Source: Tritrichomonas musculus (taxonomy: Eukaryota; Parabasalia; Tritrichomonadida; Tritrichomonadidae). Taken from it: a stretch of DNA of 64,000 nucleotides. The notes beneath the pieces are model-generated. The model saw only the letters and a program-made list of their open reading frames with translations, was not told the origin of the DNA and did not search any database. The translations under genes and the position numbers were made by a program. The DNA is taken from NCBI GenBank assembly GCA_039105265.1, contig JAPFFF010000055.1, forward strand, positions 1-64,000. The letters are read 5' to 3'. Positions 32,971-41,548 of the stretch are shown here, piece by piece; positions within the stretch are counted from its first letter, which is position 1, and each line of letters begins with the position of its first letter.

Positions 32971-34452
32971 ATGAATCAATCACCTTTTTCTTCAACTCTC
33001 TTCAAGCCACATATACCTCCTCCGACACATCAAGATACTACAATTTTAAATCCTCGTTCTCGTATCAATTCGAACGTTAATCGCTCTCTTCCGGCATCAA
33101 GCACACAGATGCAGATTGTGCCGCCTCCTCAACCTAAACCGCCGATTCGTAATTTAAATCGTCCTTCTTCAAATAATCCAGCGCCAATAGAAAAAAAGGA
33201 ATTAAGAGTTTTCTTATCACCTATTATTCAAAATGGGCCGATTAGCCCACAAGAAGCTATTGAAAAATATTCACCGCTTTTGACTCGTTATGAAATGAAT
33301 GAAATTAAAAACTTTCAGTCAATTTATTATCTTGGAATCGTTCATCGAAAAATTAACCCGGATCAATCTAATCAATTCAATGGTGGTTTTGATACAAATG
33401 ATCATGCATATAAAATAATAAATGGAGATCACCTTGCCTATCGATACGAAATACTATTTTCTATTGGAGAAGGAGCTTTTGGACAAGTGATAAAAGCTCT
33501 TGATCACAAAACAGGTGAGCAAGTTGCAATTAAGATTATTGTGAATACAAAGCAAATGCACACAGAGGGAAAACTTGAATCAGATCTTTTAACAAAGTTA
33601 AATAGTCGATCATGTCCTAATGTTGTTCAAGCTTACGATGTTTTTTTATTTCGAAATCATTTGTGCATTAGCTTTGAAATACTTGGAAGAGATCTTTTTG
33701 AATTAATTCAAGGAAAACATTATTCGAGGCTTTTAAAGCCATTTCCAGATAGTTTAATAAAATCATATGCATTACAAATTTTTCAAGGTTTAGCAGGAAT
33801 TCATGATGCTGGAATTGTTCATTGTGATATAAAACCTGAAAACATACTTGTTACAAAAAATTCTAGAAACATTATCAAAATCATTGACTTCGGAAGTGGA
33901 TGTTTTGAAGGCTTTCAAACCTATCAATACGTGCAGAGTCGTTTTTTTAGAGCTCCTGAAGTTGTTCTTGGAATAAAATATGGTCCACCAATTGATATAT
34001 GGAGCACAGCTATGGTAATTATTGAACTAATGACTGGTCGTCCACTTTTTGAATGTGAAAATGAACTTGAATTACTTTGGATGATTACAGAGTTGCTTGG
34101 GCCACCACCTGATCATCTTATTCAAAAATCTACAAGGAAAAAGACATTCTTTGATGAACAAATTGGTGGAAAGTTCGTTTTAAAACGAATTCCTAGGAAA
34201 TATTTTAGACCATCTTCACTTGATTTGATGAAGTTTCTTGATACAAAAGATTTTCAGCTTTATGATCTTTTAATTAGATGTATCACTTGGAATTCAGAAA
34301 CTAGAATAACAGCAAAAGAAGCCTTAAATCATCCATGGATACAGACGAAATCAGTTATTCCTGCAAAGCAACAGCCTAGATTAACAACTAGCATCGTAAC
34401 GCAATCACCATCTCTACTTCCTTCACTTCAGAAATTCAAAAAAGTGGAATGA
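32971..34452 (+). CDS. DYRK-family protein kinase
   Basis: 493 residues with a Pro/Ser-rich N-terminal tail (1-70), then a DYRK homology box at about 141-160 (NDHAYKIINGDHLAYRYE), then a complete kinase domain (about 160-450). Glycine loop GEGAFGQV is at 166-173, ATP-binding Lys188 in VAIKI, catalytic loop HCDIKPEN with Asp286, and DFG at 306-308. The activation loop YQY at 318-320, followed by SRFFRAPEV, is the DYRK hallmark. In this family the second Tyr is autophosphorylated during folding and the mature kinase acts on Ser/Thr. The DH box with YxY places it among DYRKs rather than PRP4 or CLK. All catalytic residues are present. Confidence 0.95.
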   Translation: MNQSPFSSTLFKPHIPPPTHQDTTILNPRSRINSNVNRSLPASSTQMQIVPPPQPKPPIRNLNRPSSNNPAPIEKKELRVFLSPIIQNGPISPQEAIEKYSPLLTRYEMNEIKNFQSIYYLGIVHRKINPDQSNQFNGGFDTNDHAYKIINGDHLAYRYEILFSIGEGAFGQVIKALDHKTGEQVAIKIIVNTKQMHTEGKLESDLLTKLNSRSCPNVVQAYDVFLFRNHLCISFEILGRDLFELIQGKHYSRLLKPFPDSLIKSYALQIFQGLAGIHDAGIVHCDIKPENILVTKNSRNIIKIIDFGSGCFEGFQTYQYVQSRFFRAPEVVLGIKYGPPIDIWSTAMVIIELMTGRPLFECENELELLWMITELLGPPPDHLIQKSTRKKTFFDEQIGGKFVLKRIPRKYFRPSSLDLMKFLDTKDFQLYDLLIRCITWNSETRITAKEALNHPWIQTKSVIPAKQQPRLTTSIVTQSPSLLPSLQKFKKVE

Positions 34453-34579
34453 TATTTATGCATTTTTTTAGAAACTATATTATTTTTGTTTTGTAAAGAA
34501 TGTTATCATGAAAATATTAGAATATTTAAATTATATAATAATAATACTCTATATTTGATGTTTATTCAAACAAATTAAT

Positions 34580-34999
34580 TTATAGCAAGTCTGGATAATA
34601 CTCTTCTTTAATCGAATTTACTATATCTTTGCGCTCTTCATTTGCAATATGTCCTGCTTGATTGAGTAATTGTCCAAATTTCATGTGAACTTCATTCCGA
34701 TTTGGCCTCGTACACTCTTCCGTTGTATGGCCAAAATCACCACAATTTGAACAATTTGGTTGGTCTGGGAAAAATAATGGTTGCTTTGTGCTTGGCTGGT
34801 AATATCCAAATTGATCTTTTTGCCATCCAGAAGGTATATGTGATAAAGCAAAATCTATTCTGTCTTTAATTTGAGTTTCAAGAGATTGTATTGTTGGAAT
34901 ATCTGATTTGCAGTCGCAAGTTTGATGTGTTCCAATCGCGCCACATCTTAAACAAACACTGACGGCTTGTCCATTTGGCTTATTTTTCATACTAGACAT
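34580..34999 (-). CDS. Small CCHC zinc-knuckle protein
   Basis: 139 residues. A clear zinc knuckle, CSNCGDFGHTTEEC (CX2CX4HX4C), lies at about 83-96, and a second incomplete Cys/His cluster, CLRCGAIGTHQTCDC, lies at about 16-30. Between them is a short segment with W/Y residues (SGWQKDQFGYYQPSTKQPLF). Knuckles of this kind bind single-stranded RNA in splicing and RNA-processing factors; a role in RNA processing is inference. An initiator-like TCATT lies 4 nt upstream of the ATG. The gene is divergent from the Sec23/24-like gene, with only 112 bp between start codons. Confidence 0.75.
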   Translation of the reverse strand: MSSMKNKPNGQAVSVCLRCGAIGTHQTCDCKSDIPTIQSLETQIKDRIDFALSHIPSGWQKDQFGYYQPSTKQPLFFPDQPNCSNCGDFGHTTEECTRPNRNEVHMKFGQLLNQAGHIANEERKDIVNSIKEEYYPDLL

Positions 35000-35111
35000 T
35001 AATGAATATATAATGGAAGTATGAAAAATAGAAACAAAAAGTTCTATTTTATTTTGTATCGGCTCTCAGAATTATAAAATTTGAAAAACAAAGAGGTTGT
35101 TTGATTTGGCA

Positions 35112-37025
35112 ATGTCAAATCAATCTAACCAGCAATTCAACTCATTTTATTCTTCATCTTATGAAATTATTCCAAATAAAAGGCAAGATTTTCGCCAACT
35201 TAAAATTCCATTTATTTTATGTTTATCACCATTTCATGTAAGTGATGAAAACGATGTTAAATTTATATCATTCCCATATCTTTATGCACCGAGATGTTAT
35301 AAGTGCAATTCTATTTCTTTCCCGCCAATAATTCGGAGTAGTAAATATGGAAAACCATCAAAATGGGAATGCCCAATATGCCATCAACAAAATGTTTTCA
35401 GATCATCATACTTAAAGTTGCACCCTGACCTCGAACCAGCCCCGCCTGTTGTAGATTTTTTCTATCCTTTTTCAAATCACAAAATAACGAACAAACAGCC
35501 GACTTTTAATTTTCAAAATAAATCATTCCTTTTTGTTTTAGAACTAACAGCATCAACACAAAAGCACCAATTCTTTCACGAATCATTGGTATGTATTAAA
35601 AAACAAATGGAAAATAGAGATGAAGATCAAGTTTCAATTTTTATAATTAATTCTCATCTTCTTTATCCAACAATTCACCAAAAAGACGTATCATTAACAT
35701 CTACATACGATATAAATGACAATTTATATCCTCCTATTGAAAAGCTTTTTTTTAACCTTGCCGATCAGAAACAATTATTTTTGGAATTTATTGATTATGT
35801 TGATAAATCAGTACAAAATAACTCTTTACAAGCAAATGAAAATACAGACGTTTCTCTTTTAGATGTTCTTCAGAATATTTCCAAATTAATATCTAATAAA
35901 AACATAAAATGCGTTTTTCTCGTTTCACAAATAGTGAAAGATAATGAAAATCACTCATTATTCAAAATATTTAAAGAACTAACTTTTTCAATGATGGAAA
36001 CCATTTTACCATTCGATTTCTTTTTGATTGAAAACGTTTTTTCAAATCAAAGTTTTGATGTACTCAGAGAAGTCTTTTGTATAGGAAATGGTTTTGTTAA
36101 CTTCTATAATAATTCATCATCGCAAATTCAATTTTTCTCTGAGGATTTTTCTGAACAAATTAATCGTTTGCATTATAATAAAATTTACATTAATGCAATT
36201 ATGCCTCCATCTTTCAAAATAATTGATATTCGCGGATGTGGAGTTAGAACATTAGAAAACTCTTTCTCATTAATGACCATGAGCTTAAATGATTCGATAT
36301 ATTATTTTATTGATTTTTCTGGTTCTGAAATTGGTATTGGCGAATGTCTGAATTTCCAGTTCCAAATGGCTTATCATGATTCAAGTGGGAATCGAAGAAT
36401 AAGGATTATTAATTGTCCCATATATTCTTATGAATTAGCAACATTCCATATTAATTACTCTGTTCTTGTTTCTGGATGTATTAATCAAGCAATAGATACA
36501 GCTCGTGAAGAAGATTTGATAGATAAAGCTTCTGAAACAATGAAAAAATTTAATCAAATATTCACTTCAGATAAAAATGCAAAAACTGTCTTTCAGAATC
36601 CAGATCAGCAATTTCAAATCAATTGGTTTTATGATGTAATGAATTCTTCTTTGAGTAATTTATATTTGCCACTTTTTTGGCCATTCATGCTCGGGAAAAT
36701 GCCAATTGATATTCAACTTTTATCTTCGCCATTATTTTATAAAATAGATCAAGGCAACTATAATTTTGCTGGACCTTTTCTGTTATCAAATATGAAATTA
36801 GATGACGGAACTTATTATGTTTTGTTGCCTAAGAATCGTGGTGCTTTATTTGTTTTGAGTAGGGATAATAATATGTCTTCAAATTTTGTTGTAGAGATGA
36901 AAAACAATTCGGAATTGAATGAAAAAGTACAGCAAATATTTCCTGAATTAAAAACAGTGATAATCGAATTTCCAATACAATCAATTATTGATTTAAAAAG
37001 GCATATTCTCATCCTGAATCGATAA
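35112..37025 (+). CDS. Divergent Sec23/Sec24-type COPII coat protein
   Basis: 637 residues from the ATG at 35112; the five codons before it begin with TTG. A zinc finger has Cys at 62, 65, 87 and 90. It is followed by a PPVVDFFYPF linker and a vWA-like trunk beginning KSFLFVLELTAST (about 140). A beta-sandwich strand SSGNRRIRIIN (about 425) matches the conserved SSGxRRIR of Sec23 and Sec24, and a helical part follows (about 450-560). The C-terminal gelsolin-like segment (about 570-635) is recognisable by GTYYVLLPKNRGALFVL. COPII proteins coat vesicles leaving the endoplasmic reticulum. The protein is short for Sec24, which usually has a long Pro-rich N-terminus, and divergent enough that I cannot choose between Sec23 and Sec24. 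Confidence 0.7.
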   Translation: MSNQSNQQFNSFYSSSYEIIPNKRQDFRQLKIPFILCLSPFHVSDENDVKFISFPYLYAPRCYKCNSISFPPIIRSSKYGKPSKWECPICHQQNVFRSSYLKLHPDLEPAPPVVDFFYPFSNHKITNKQPTFNFQNKSFLFVLELTASTQKHQFFHESLVCIKKQMENRDEDQVSIFIINSHLLYPTIHQKDVSLTSTYDINDNLYPPIEKLFFNLADQKQLFLEFIDYVDKSVQNNSLQANENTDVSLLDVLQNISKLISNKNIKCVFLVSQIVKDNENHSLFKIFKELTFSMMETILPFDFFLIENVFSNQSFDVLREVFCIGNGFVNFYNNSSSQIQFFSEDFSEQINRLHYNKIYINAIMPPSFKIIDIRGCGVRTLENSFSLMTMSLNDSIYYFIDFSGSEIGIGECLNFQFQMAYHDSSGNRRIRIINCPIYSYELATFHINYSVLVSGCINQAIDTAREEDLIDKASETMKKFNQIFTSDKNAKTVFQNPDQQFQINWFYDVMNSSLSNLYLPLFWPFMLGKMPIDIQLLSSPLFYKIDQGNYNFAGPFLLSNMKLDDGTYYVLLPKNRGALFVLSRDNNMSSNFVVEMKNNSELNEKVQQIFPELKTVIIEFPIQSIIDLKRHILILNR

Positions 37026-37570
37026 TTATTCATTACACCATATTTTTGTTATTTTTGATAGATATCATAAAAATCAAAATTTGATTTAAAAGTGCACAAA
37101 TTAATCAATATGTTTCAAATGCTAAGCTACAAAGGTTTCGTTTATTTATTTGTTTTGTAATTATTATTTAACCTAGAATTTAATAAAAAATAGATATATT
37201 ACTAATTCATTTATAATGATTTTTAAAGCTGGTCAACAAATTTGTTTGAATGCTTCAAAACAATATCAACTATTTGATTGACAACTTTATGTACTTTTGT
37301 TTTATTAAAAGCATTTGATGAGATTTTAAAAAAAAAAAATTCATTAAGCAACGATAATATTATGAAAATATCAAAAGATGAAAGTAAATCAATAAATATA
37401 TTTATATAAGAAGGAATAAACAAAAACATAAAAAGATTAATTTTTCTATAATGTTGGTTAAATAAAAAATAATAACAATAAAATATTATTCTGTTAGTAT
37501 TCATAGAAATAAATAACAATTAAAATGATCTACTGCCTCAACAAAGTAATTATATATTATAATATATTCT
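37026..37570. other. Gene-free gap between Sec23/24-like and CAP-D3 genes
   Basis: The two genes converge here. A 98-codon minus-strand frame (37223-37519) is open but consists of Phe/Ile/Tyr-rich low complexity typical of AT-rich spacer. No gene is supported. Confidence 0.5.
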
Positions 37571-40500
37571 TCATTCATCATCTAGCATCAACTGCACTGG
37601 AGGTCCTTTCTGAGAGGACTCTTGTTCGTTATTTTCAGCATGTTGAGAATCAGAATGTGCAAAATATGATATTGGCGAATTGTTACCTGACAAAGCGATC
37701 ATTGTCCTCTGTGGTGTCTTGGCAATCTTTGACAGCAGAGGAGATCTGAATGGTGTTCTATTAATGAAGGTCAAGCTCTGTGAAGAAGAAAGTTCTGGTG
37801 TTTGTGTCATTGATATATCATGCTCTAATTCGGCTGCTAAAATAGGTTCTTGTCTTCTTAATTCGTCGAGTAATGAAGGATGTTTTTCGCAGAATTTTCT
37901 GAAGAATTTTCTTAATTCTGATTGAAGTGGAGAATTCTTTTCTCTCAAAAATCTGTGCATCTGATTAAGAATTGGTAAAACATGCTTGATAAGATTGTCA
38001 TGTAACATTGTCAAATAAATTCGACCTTGTTCAACAACTTTTTCACTTTTTGGATCATCTAAACTAACTTCATCTATTTTAACAGCTTCCATCTGATCTT
38101 CAATCAATTGCATCACTTCAAGCGTGTCGGCCAGAAGGGATTCGCCTTCTCTCAAATCAATTGTCTCGTCAGGATAAGACTGTAAAACTCTGGTGCATGA
38201 ATTTTGAAGCAATTCAAATAATGTTGGATTGTTCATTCGAGAGATTATTAAGTGATAAGCTTTAATTCGATCTTCTTTGTGAGGAATTCTGAATAATGAA
38301 TGTGATTCCAAATCTTCATTTAATGCAATTAAATCCATTTGATCGTTAAAATAGAAAAGAGCATCAATGAAGTGCTGTGAAAGAAGTTTTGGGTCTTTGT
38401 TGTTTAATATATCAAATAAACAACTTTGTGCAAAATTTGATACATCATTATCTTTATCAACAATCGAGTATATAAATCTAAAAAGTAATAATGGCCGCAT
38501 CTTAACGTAATCTTCGGCAATAAGGCGTGTCATGATTAATAAGGCTTGCCGACGTACAATTGTTGAATGGTCTGCAAAGCATCCTGACATATTCATAACA
38601 TATGAATCAACAGTAGCAGAGTATTTGACGCATAAATCGCAAAGAACAATCAAGCTGTTGCATTTAACTGATGAATCTGATGAATGATGCAAAACGTGAG
38701 CAAAAGCAGCAACAAAAGAATTTGTAATATCTCTTCTGCCTAAACAGAGCTTTCCTATTGAAACTGTTGCAATAGCACGAACTCGAGATGGAATTCTACA
38801 ATTATTTGGTAATTTTTCACCGATAAGAATTTGTAAACCTGTGAAATCAAAATCAAAGACATTCTTTAAAAATGATATTAGTTCTCCTACCAAAAAAATA
38901 GATGGAACTAATAATATCAATTCTTGTTGATTCAGAAAACGGCTTGAAATAGTATTATTGATTTTAGTAGTCACTTTTGATAATATTTGGCTAACTTCAT
39001 CAATAATTGTAGAATTTTTATTATCTTTGTGTTTTAATAAAATTAAGATATAAGCATGGATTTTAGCAAATGACTTTGTTTCACTTTCATTGCTATTTTC
39101 TGTATCTTCTGCTTCATTTTCAATTTCAGCATTTTCAGATGAAATTTTCTCAATAAAATCGAGAGAATCGCGAATAATAAAATCATCTTTATAGCCAAGC
39201 TTCGATATAATTGATAAATACTCTGTTGGTAGCTCATCTCGTTGATCCCAGAAAACTTTAAAATCTTTCTTAAAATGATCGCGTATAACAAATTCATCAT
39301 CACGATCAACGCTAATTATAGAATCTGCTATTTTCCACATAACAGGAAGACAATCAACTTTCAAGATACTCTGTAAACTTTTACAAAATGGTCCTAAATT
39401 TTTTGCTTTTTGTTTAAAGACACAAAATATTCGATAAATAAGATCTTTGTAGCGATCATTCAAGCATTCTGCCATTGCAATTCCTGTTTTGTGTGTGATT
39501 TCTTTAAAAAATGTGGTCTCAATTAATTTCAATCCTAGTTCTTGAGTTTTTTGATCTGTATCTAAGGCAATTGGAAAGACGGAATCAAACCAAATTGTAA
39601 TTAATTGTGGATGATAATTGAATTGAACCAAACAATCTGTGAGAATTTGTGCTGCTTCTTGTCTAATTGAAACTGATCGATCTCGTGCTCTTGCAGAGAT
39701 CAGCAGAAGCAAAGTAAAATTCGGTTCATCTGATGAAAAAACTATAGATCGAACGAATTTTAATGCTGCTTTTCGAACAATAAGTTTTTCATCGCATATT
39801 CGATTTTCAATAATTTTATATATTTCACCTTCTGGATCGTTGAGGCCAATTACTTCATTTATTCGACTATCAGACGTTGATATAAGAGATGTAATTGAAT
39901 TTATTGCTGAAGCTCGAACGTTTGGAATTGTATCGTTCAATCTAAGCTTAATAATATCAATCATTTGAAATTTTAATTCATCAGACAAAGTGTATTCTTC
40001 ATCATTTATTAAAAGACGGAATAAATCTAACGATAGTGATCTGTATGATGCTTTTGAAGCTTTTGCGCCATTTAATATGAATGATATAATAGGTTCTTGA
40101 TCTTCCAACGTTTTCATTAAAAAATGAATGCATCCCGCTGTATTTTCTTTGAGTGCGATACGGTCAGGTGTTCGAACAAACAAATGTTTAATAACGCGTA
40201 TCATCTTGTCCGGTTCTGAAGATAAGTGTTTCTCACAAAATTGCAAGAGAGTATTAACAATTTGAGATATTTTGTTATTAATATTTTTTCCTTGGGGTAA
40301 AAAATCTAATAATAATGCTAAAACAAGAAACGGTAAAATATAGTCAAGACTCGTCTCTGATGCTGCATCTAAAAATTTGATGGCCTTTGGTGTTAGTTCT
40401 TGTGAATATTTCTCTAGCTCCTTTTGATAAATAGTACACATTTTCATTGAAAGTTCTATAAGGGCAATCACGACTTCAGATCCTGCCAATTTACAGAATG

Positions 40501-41017
40501 ATTCATTTATTGAATAAGAAAGCGCATCTAAAACTTTAGCAGAAAGTTGAATGCAATATTTTTCCTCAGAGCCAATAATCTTCGATGCTTCAATTGCTTG
40601 TGAAGCTGTAATCATAATTGAAAGTACGTTATTAAAAATAGTTGAATTCCAAATTAAATTAATTGGATGTAACCCCAGTAAAGTTACATATAAAATAACT
40701 CCTAATTGCTTAGGTTTCCCTGTTTTTTCCATTAGACCATAACAAAGAGGTTGAAAAGCAGCTGGCGATTTGTCTTCAGATGATATCTTGTCCCAAAGGC
40801 TGTCTTGAGCCTCGCTTTCGCGTAATTTACTCATTAATTCAATAAGTTTTTCGAGCGGTTGAGTGTCTTGTGAAACTTCATTTATAATGTCGTTAAAAGC
40901 GTCGTCCGTATCGAAATCTTGATTTCTCAAGATTGAGTCAATAATATCGTCACTGAAATCGAAAATATGTAAATTTTCTATTGTTGATATAGTTTTATCA
41001 ATGAGATTATCGGACAT
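37571..41017 (-). CDS. CAPD3: Condensin II subunit CAP-D3 (NCAPD3-like)
   Basis: 1,148 residues of HEAT-type helical repeats. The segment from about residue 745 (VRAIATVSIGKLCLGRRDI) through LIVLCDLCVKYSATVDSYV, FADHSTIVRRQALLIMTRL and LFRFIYSIVDKDNDVSNFAQ to LLSQHFIDALFYFND follows the order and wording of the condensin D3 core. A downstream ESLLADTLEVM also matches. The Ser/Thr-rich tail (about 1085-1148, with TPFRSPL and TPQRT) contains several Ser/Thr-Pro sites like those phosphorylated by mitotic kinases in D3 proteins. Condensin II compacts chromosomes from prophase inside the nucleus, which fits the closed mitosis of trichomonads. D2 of condensin I is the main alternative; the FRF-VD and HFI-FN blocks favour D3. 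Confidence 0.85.
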   Translation of the reverse strand: MSDNLIDKTISTIENLHIFDFSDDIIDSILRNQDFDTDDAFNDIINEVSQDTQPLEKLIELMSKLRESEAQDSLWDKISSEDKSPAAFQPLCYGLMEKTGKPKQLGVILYVTLLGLHPINLIWNSTIFNNVLSIMITASQAIEASKIIGSEEKYCIQLSAKVLDALSYSINESFCKLAGSEVVIALIELSMKMCTIYQKELEKYSQELTPKAIKFLDAASETSLDYILPFLVLALLLDFLPQGKNINNKISQIVNTLLQFCEKHLSSEPDKMIRVIKHLFVRTPDRIALKENTAGCIHFLMKTLEDQEPIISFILNGAKASKASYRSLSLDLFRLLINDEEYTLSDELKFQMIDIIKLRLNDTIPNVRASAINSITSLISTSDSRINEVIGLNDPEGEIYKIIENRICDEKLIVRKAALKFVRSIVFSSDEPNFTLLLLISARARDRSVSIRQEAAQILTDCLVQFNYHPQLITIWFDSVFPIALDTDQKTQELGLKLIETTFFKEITHKTGIAMAECLNDRYKDLIYRIFCVFKQKAKNLGPFCKSLQSILKVDCLPVMWKIADSIISVDRDDEFVIRDHFKKDFKVFWDQRDELPTEYLSIISKLGYKDDFIIRDSLDFIEKISSENAEIENEAEDTENSNESETKSFAKIHAYILILLKHKDNKNSTIIDEVSQILSKVTTKINNTISSRFLNQQELILLVPSIFLVGELISFLKNVFDFDFTGLQILIGEKLPNNCRIPSRVRAIATVSIGKLCLGRRDITNSFVAAFAHVLHHSSDSSVKCNSLIVLCDLCVKYSATVDSYVMNMSGCFADHSTIVRRQALLIMTRLIAEDYVKMRPLLLFRFIYSIVDKDNDVSNFAQSCLFDILNNKDPKLLSQHFIDALFYFNDQMDLIALNEDLESHSLFRIPHKEDRIKAYHLIISRMNNPTLFELLQNSCTRVLQSYPDETIDLREGESLLADTLEVMQLIEDQMEAVKIDEVSLDDPKSEKVVEQGRIYLTMLHDNLIKHVLPILNQMHRFLREKNSPLQSELRKFFRKFCEKHPSLLDELRRQEPILAAELEHDISMTQTPELSSSQSLTFINRTPFRSPLLSKIAKTPQRTMIALSGNNSPISYFAHSDSQHAENNEQESSQKGPPVQLMLDDE

Positions 41018-41548
41018 TGGACTGACAATAAATGAAATTGGTGATGAATTTTAAATCCAAATTTATAATTGAAAAAATTGTGTAACATACTCAAAGTTTT
41101 AATAAACGAACTCGTCCATTGAAACTAATTCCCTAATTTCTTCACTTCTATTTTATCATGTTTTAAGTGAGAATACTCAAGTAAATAAAGAAACTTCCGG
41201 TAATTATTTTTTTTTTTTTAGATTACAAAGCATCAATATATACTCCTTATTATAATATTTCCGATATTATCCAACATGGTATTAACATTTAATTAATATT
41301 ACCATTTAAATTGTTTGCACTTTCAATAATAAAAAAGTTATAAGTATTTCTCAAGTTTAATGTTTCAATGAAAAGTTCAATAATTTTTAGATTAATAAAC
41401 TCAAATATAAATTAGCCTTTTCATTAAATATTTAGTAATCTAATTATTTATTGATATAAATGCTTTAGTTTATCTCGTCTTTTCTAAAAGAGTATTGATT
41501 TCGTTATTTATAAGGTTAAATTTAAGGTCAAAAGATATTTTTTCCAAA
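41018..41548. promoter_or_regulatory. Divergent intergenic region (CAP-D3 and HEAT-like gene)
   Basis: 530 bp of AT-rich sequence between outward-facing start codons. A TCAGT lies 3 nt before the CAP-D3 ATG, and a TCAAA about 20 nt before the other. No gene is visible. Confidence 0.4.

Noticed and set aside
37223-37519. 98-codon minus-strand frame
   Set aside because: Made of Phe, Ile, Leu, Tyr and Asn from AT-rich spacer, with no domain and no initiator motif; chance opening is likelier.
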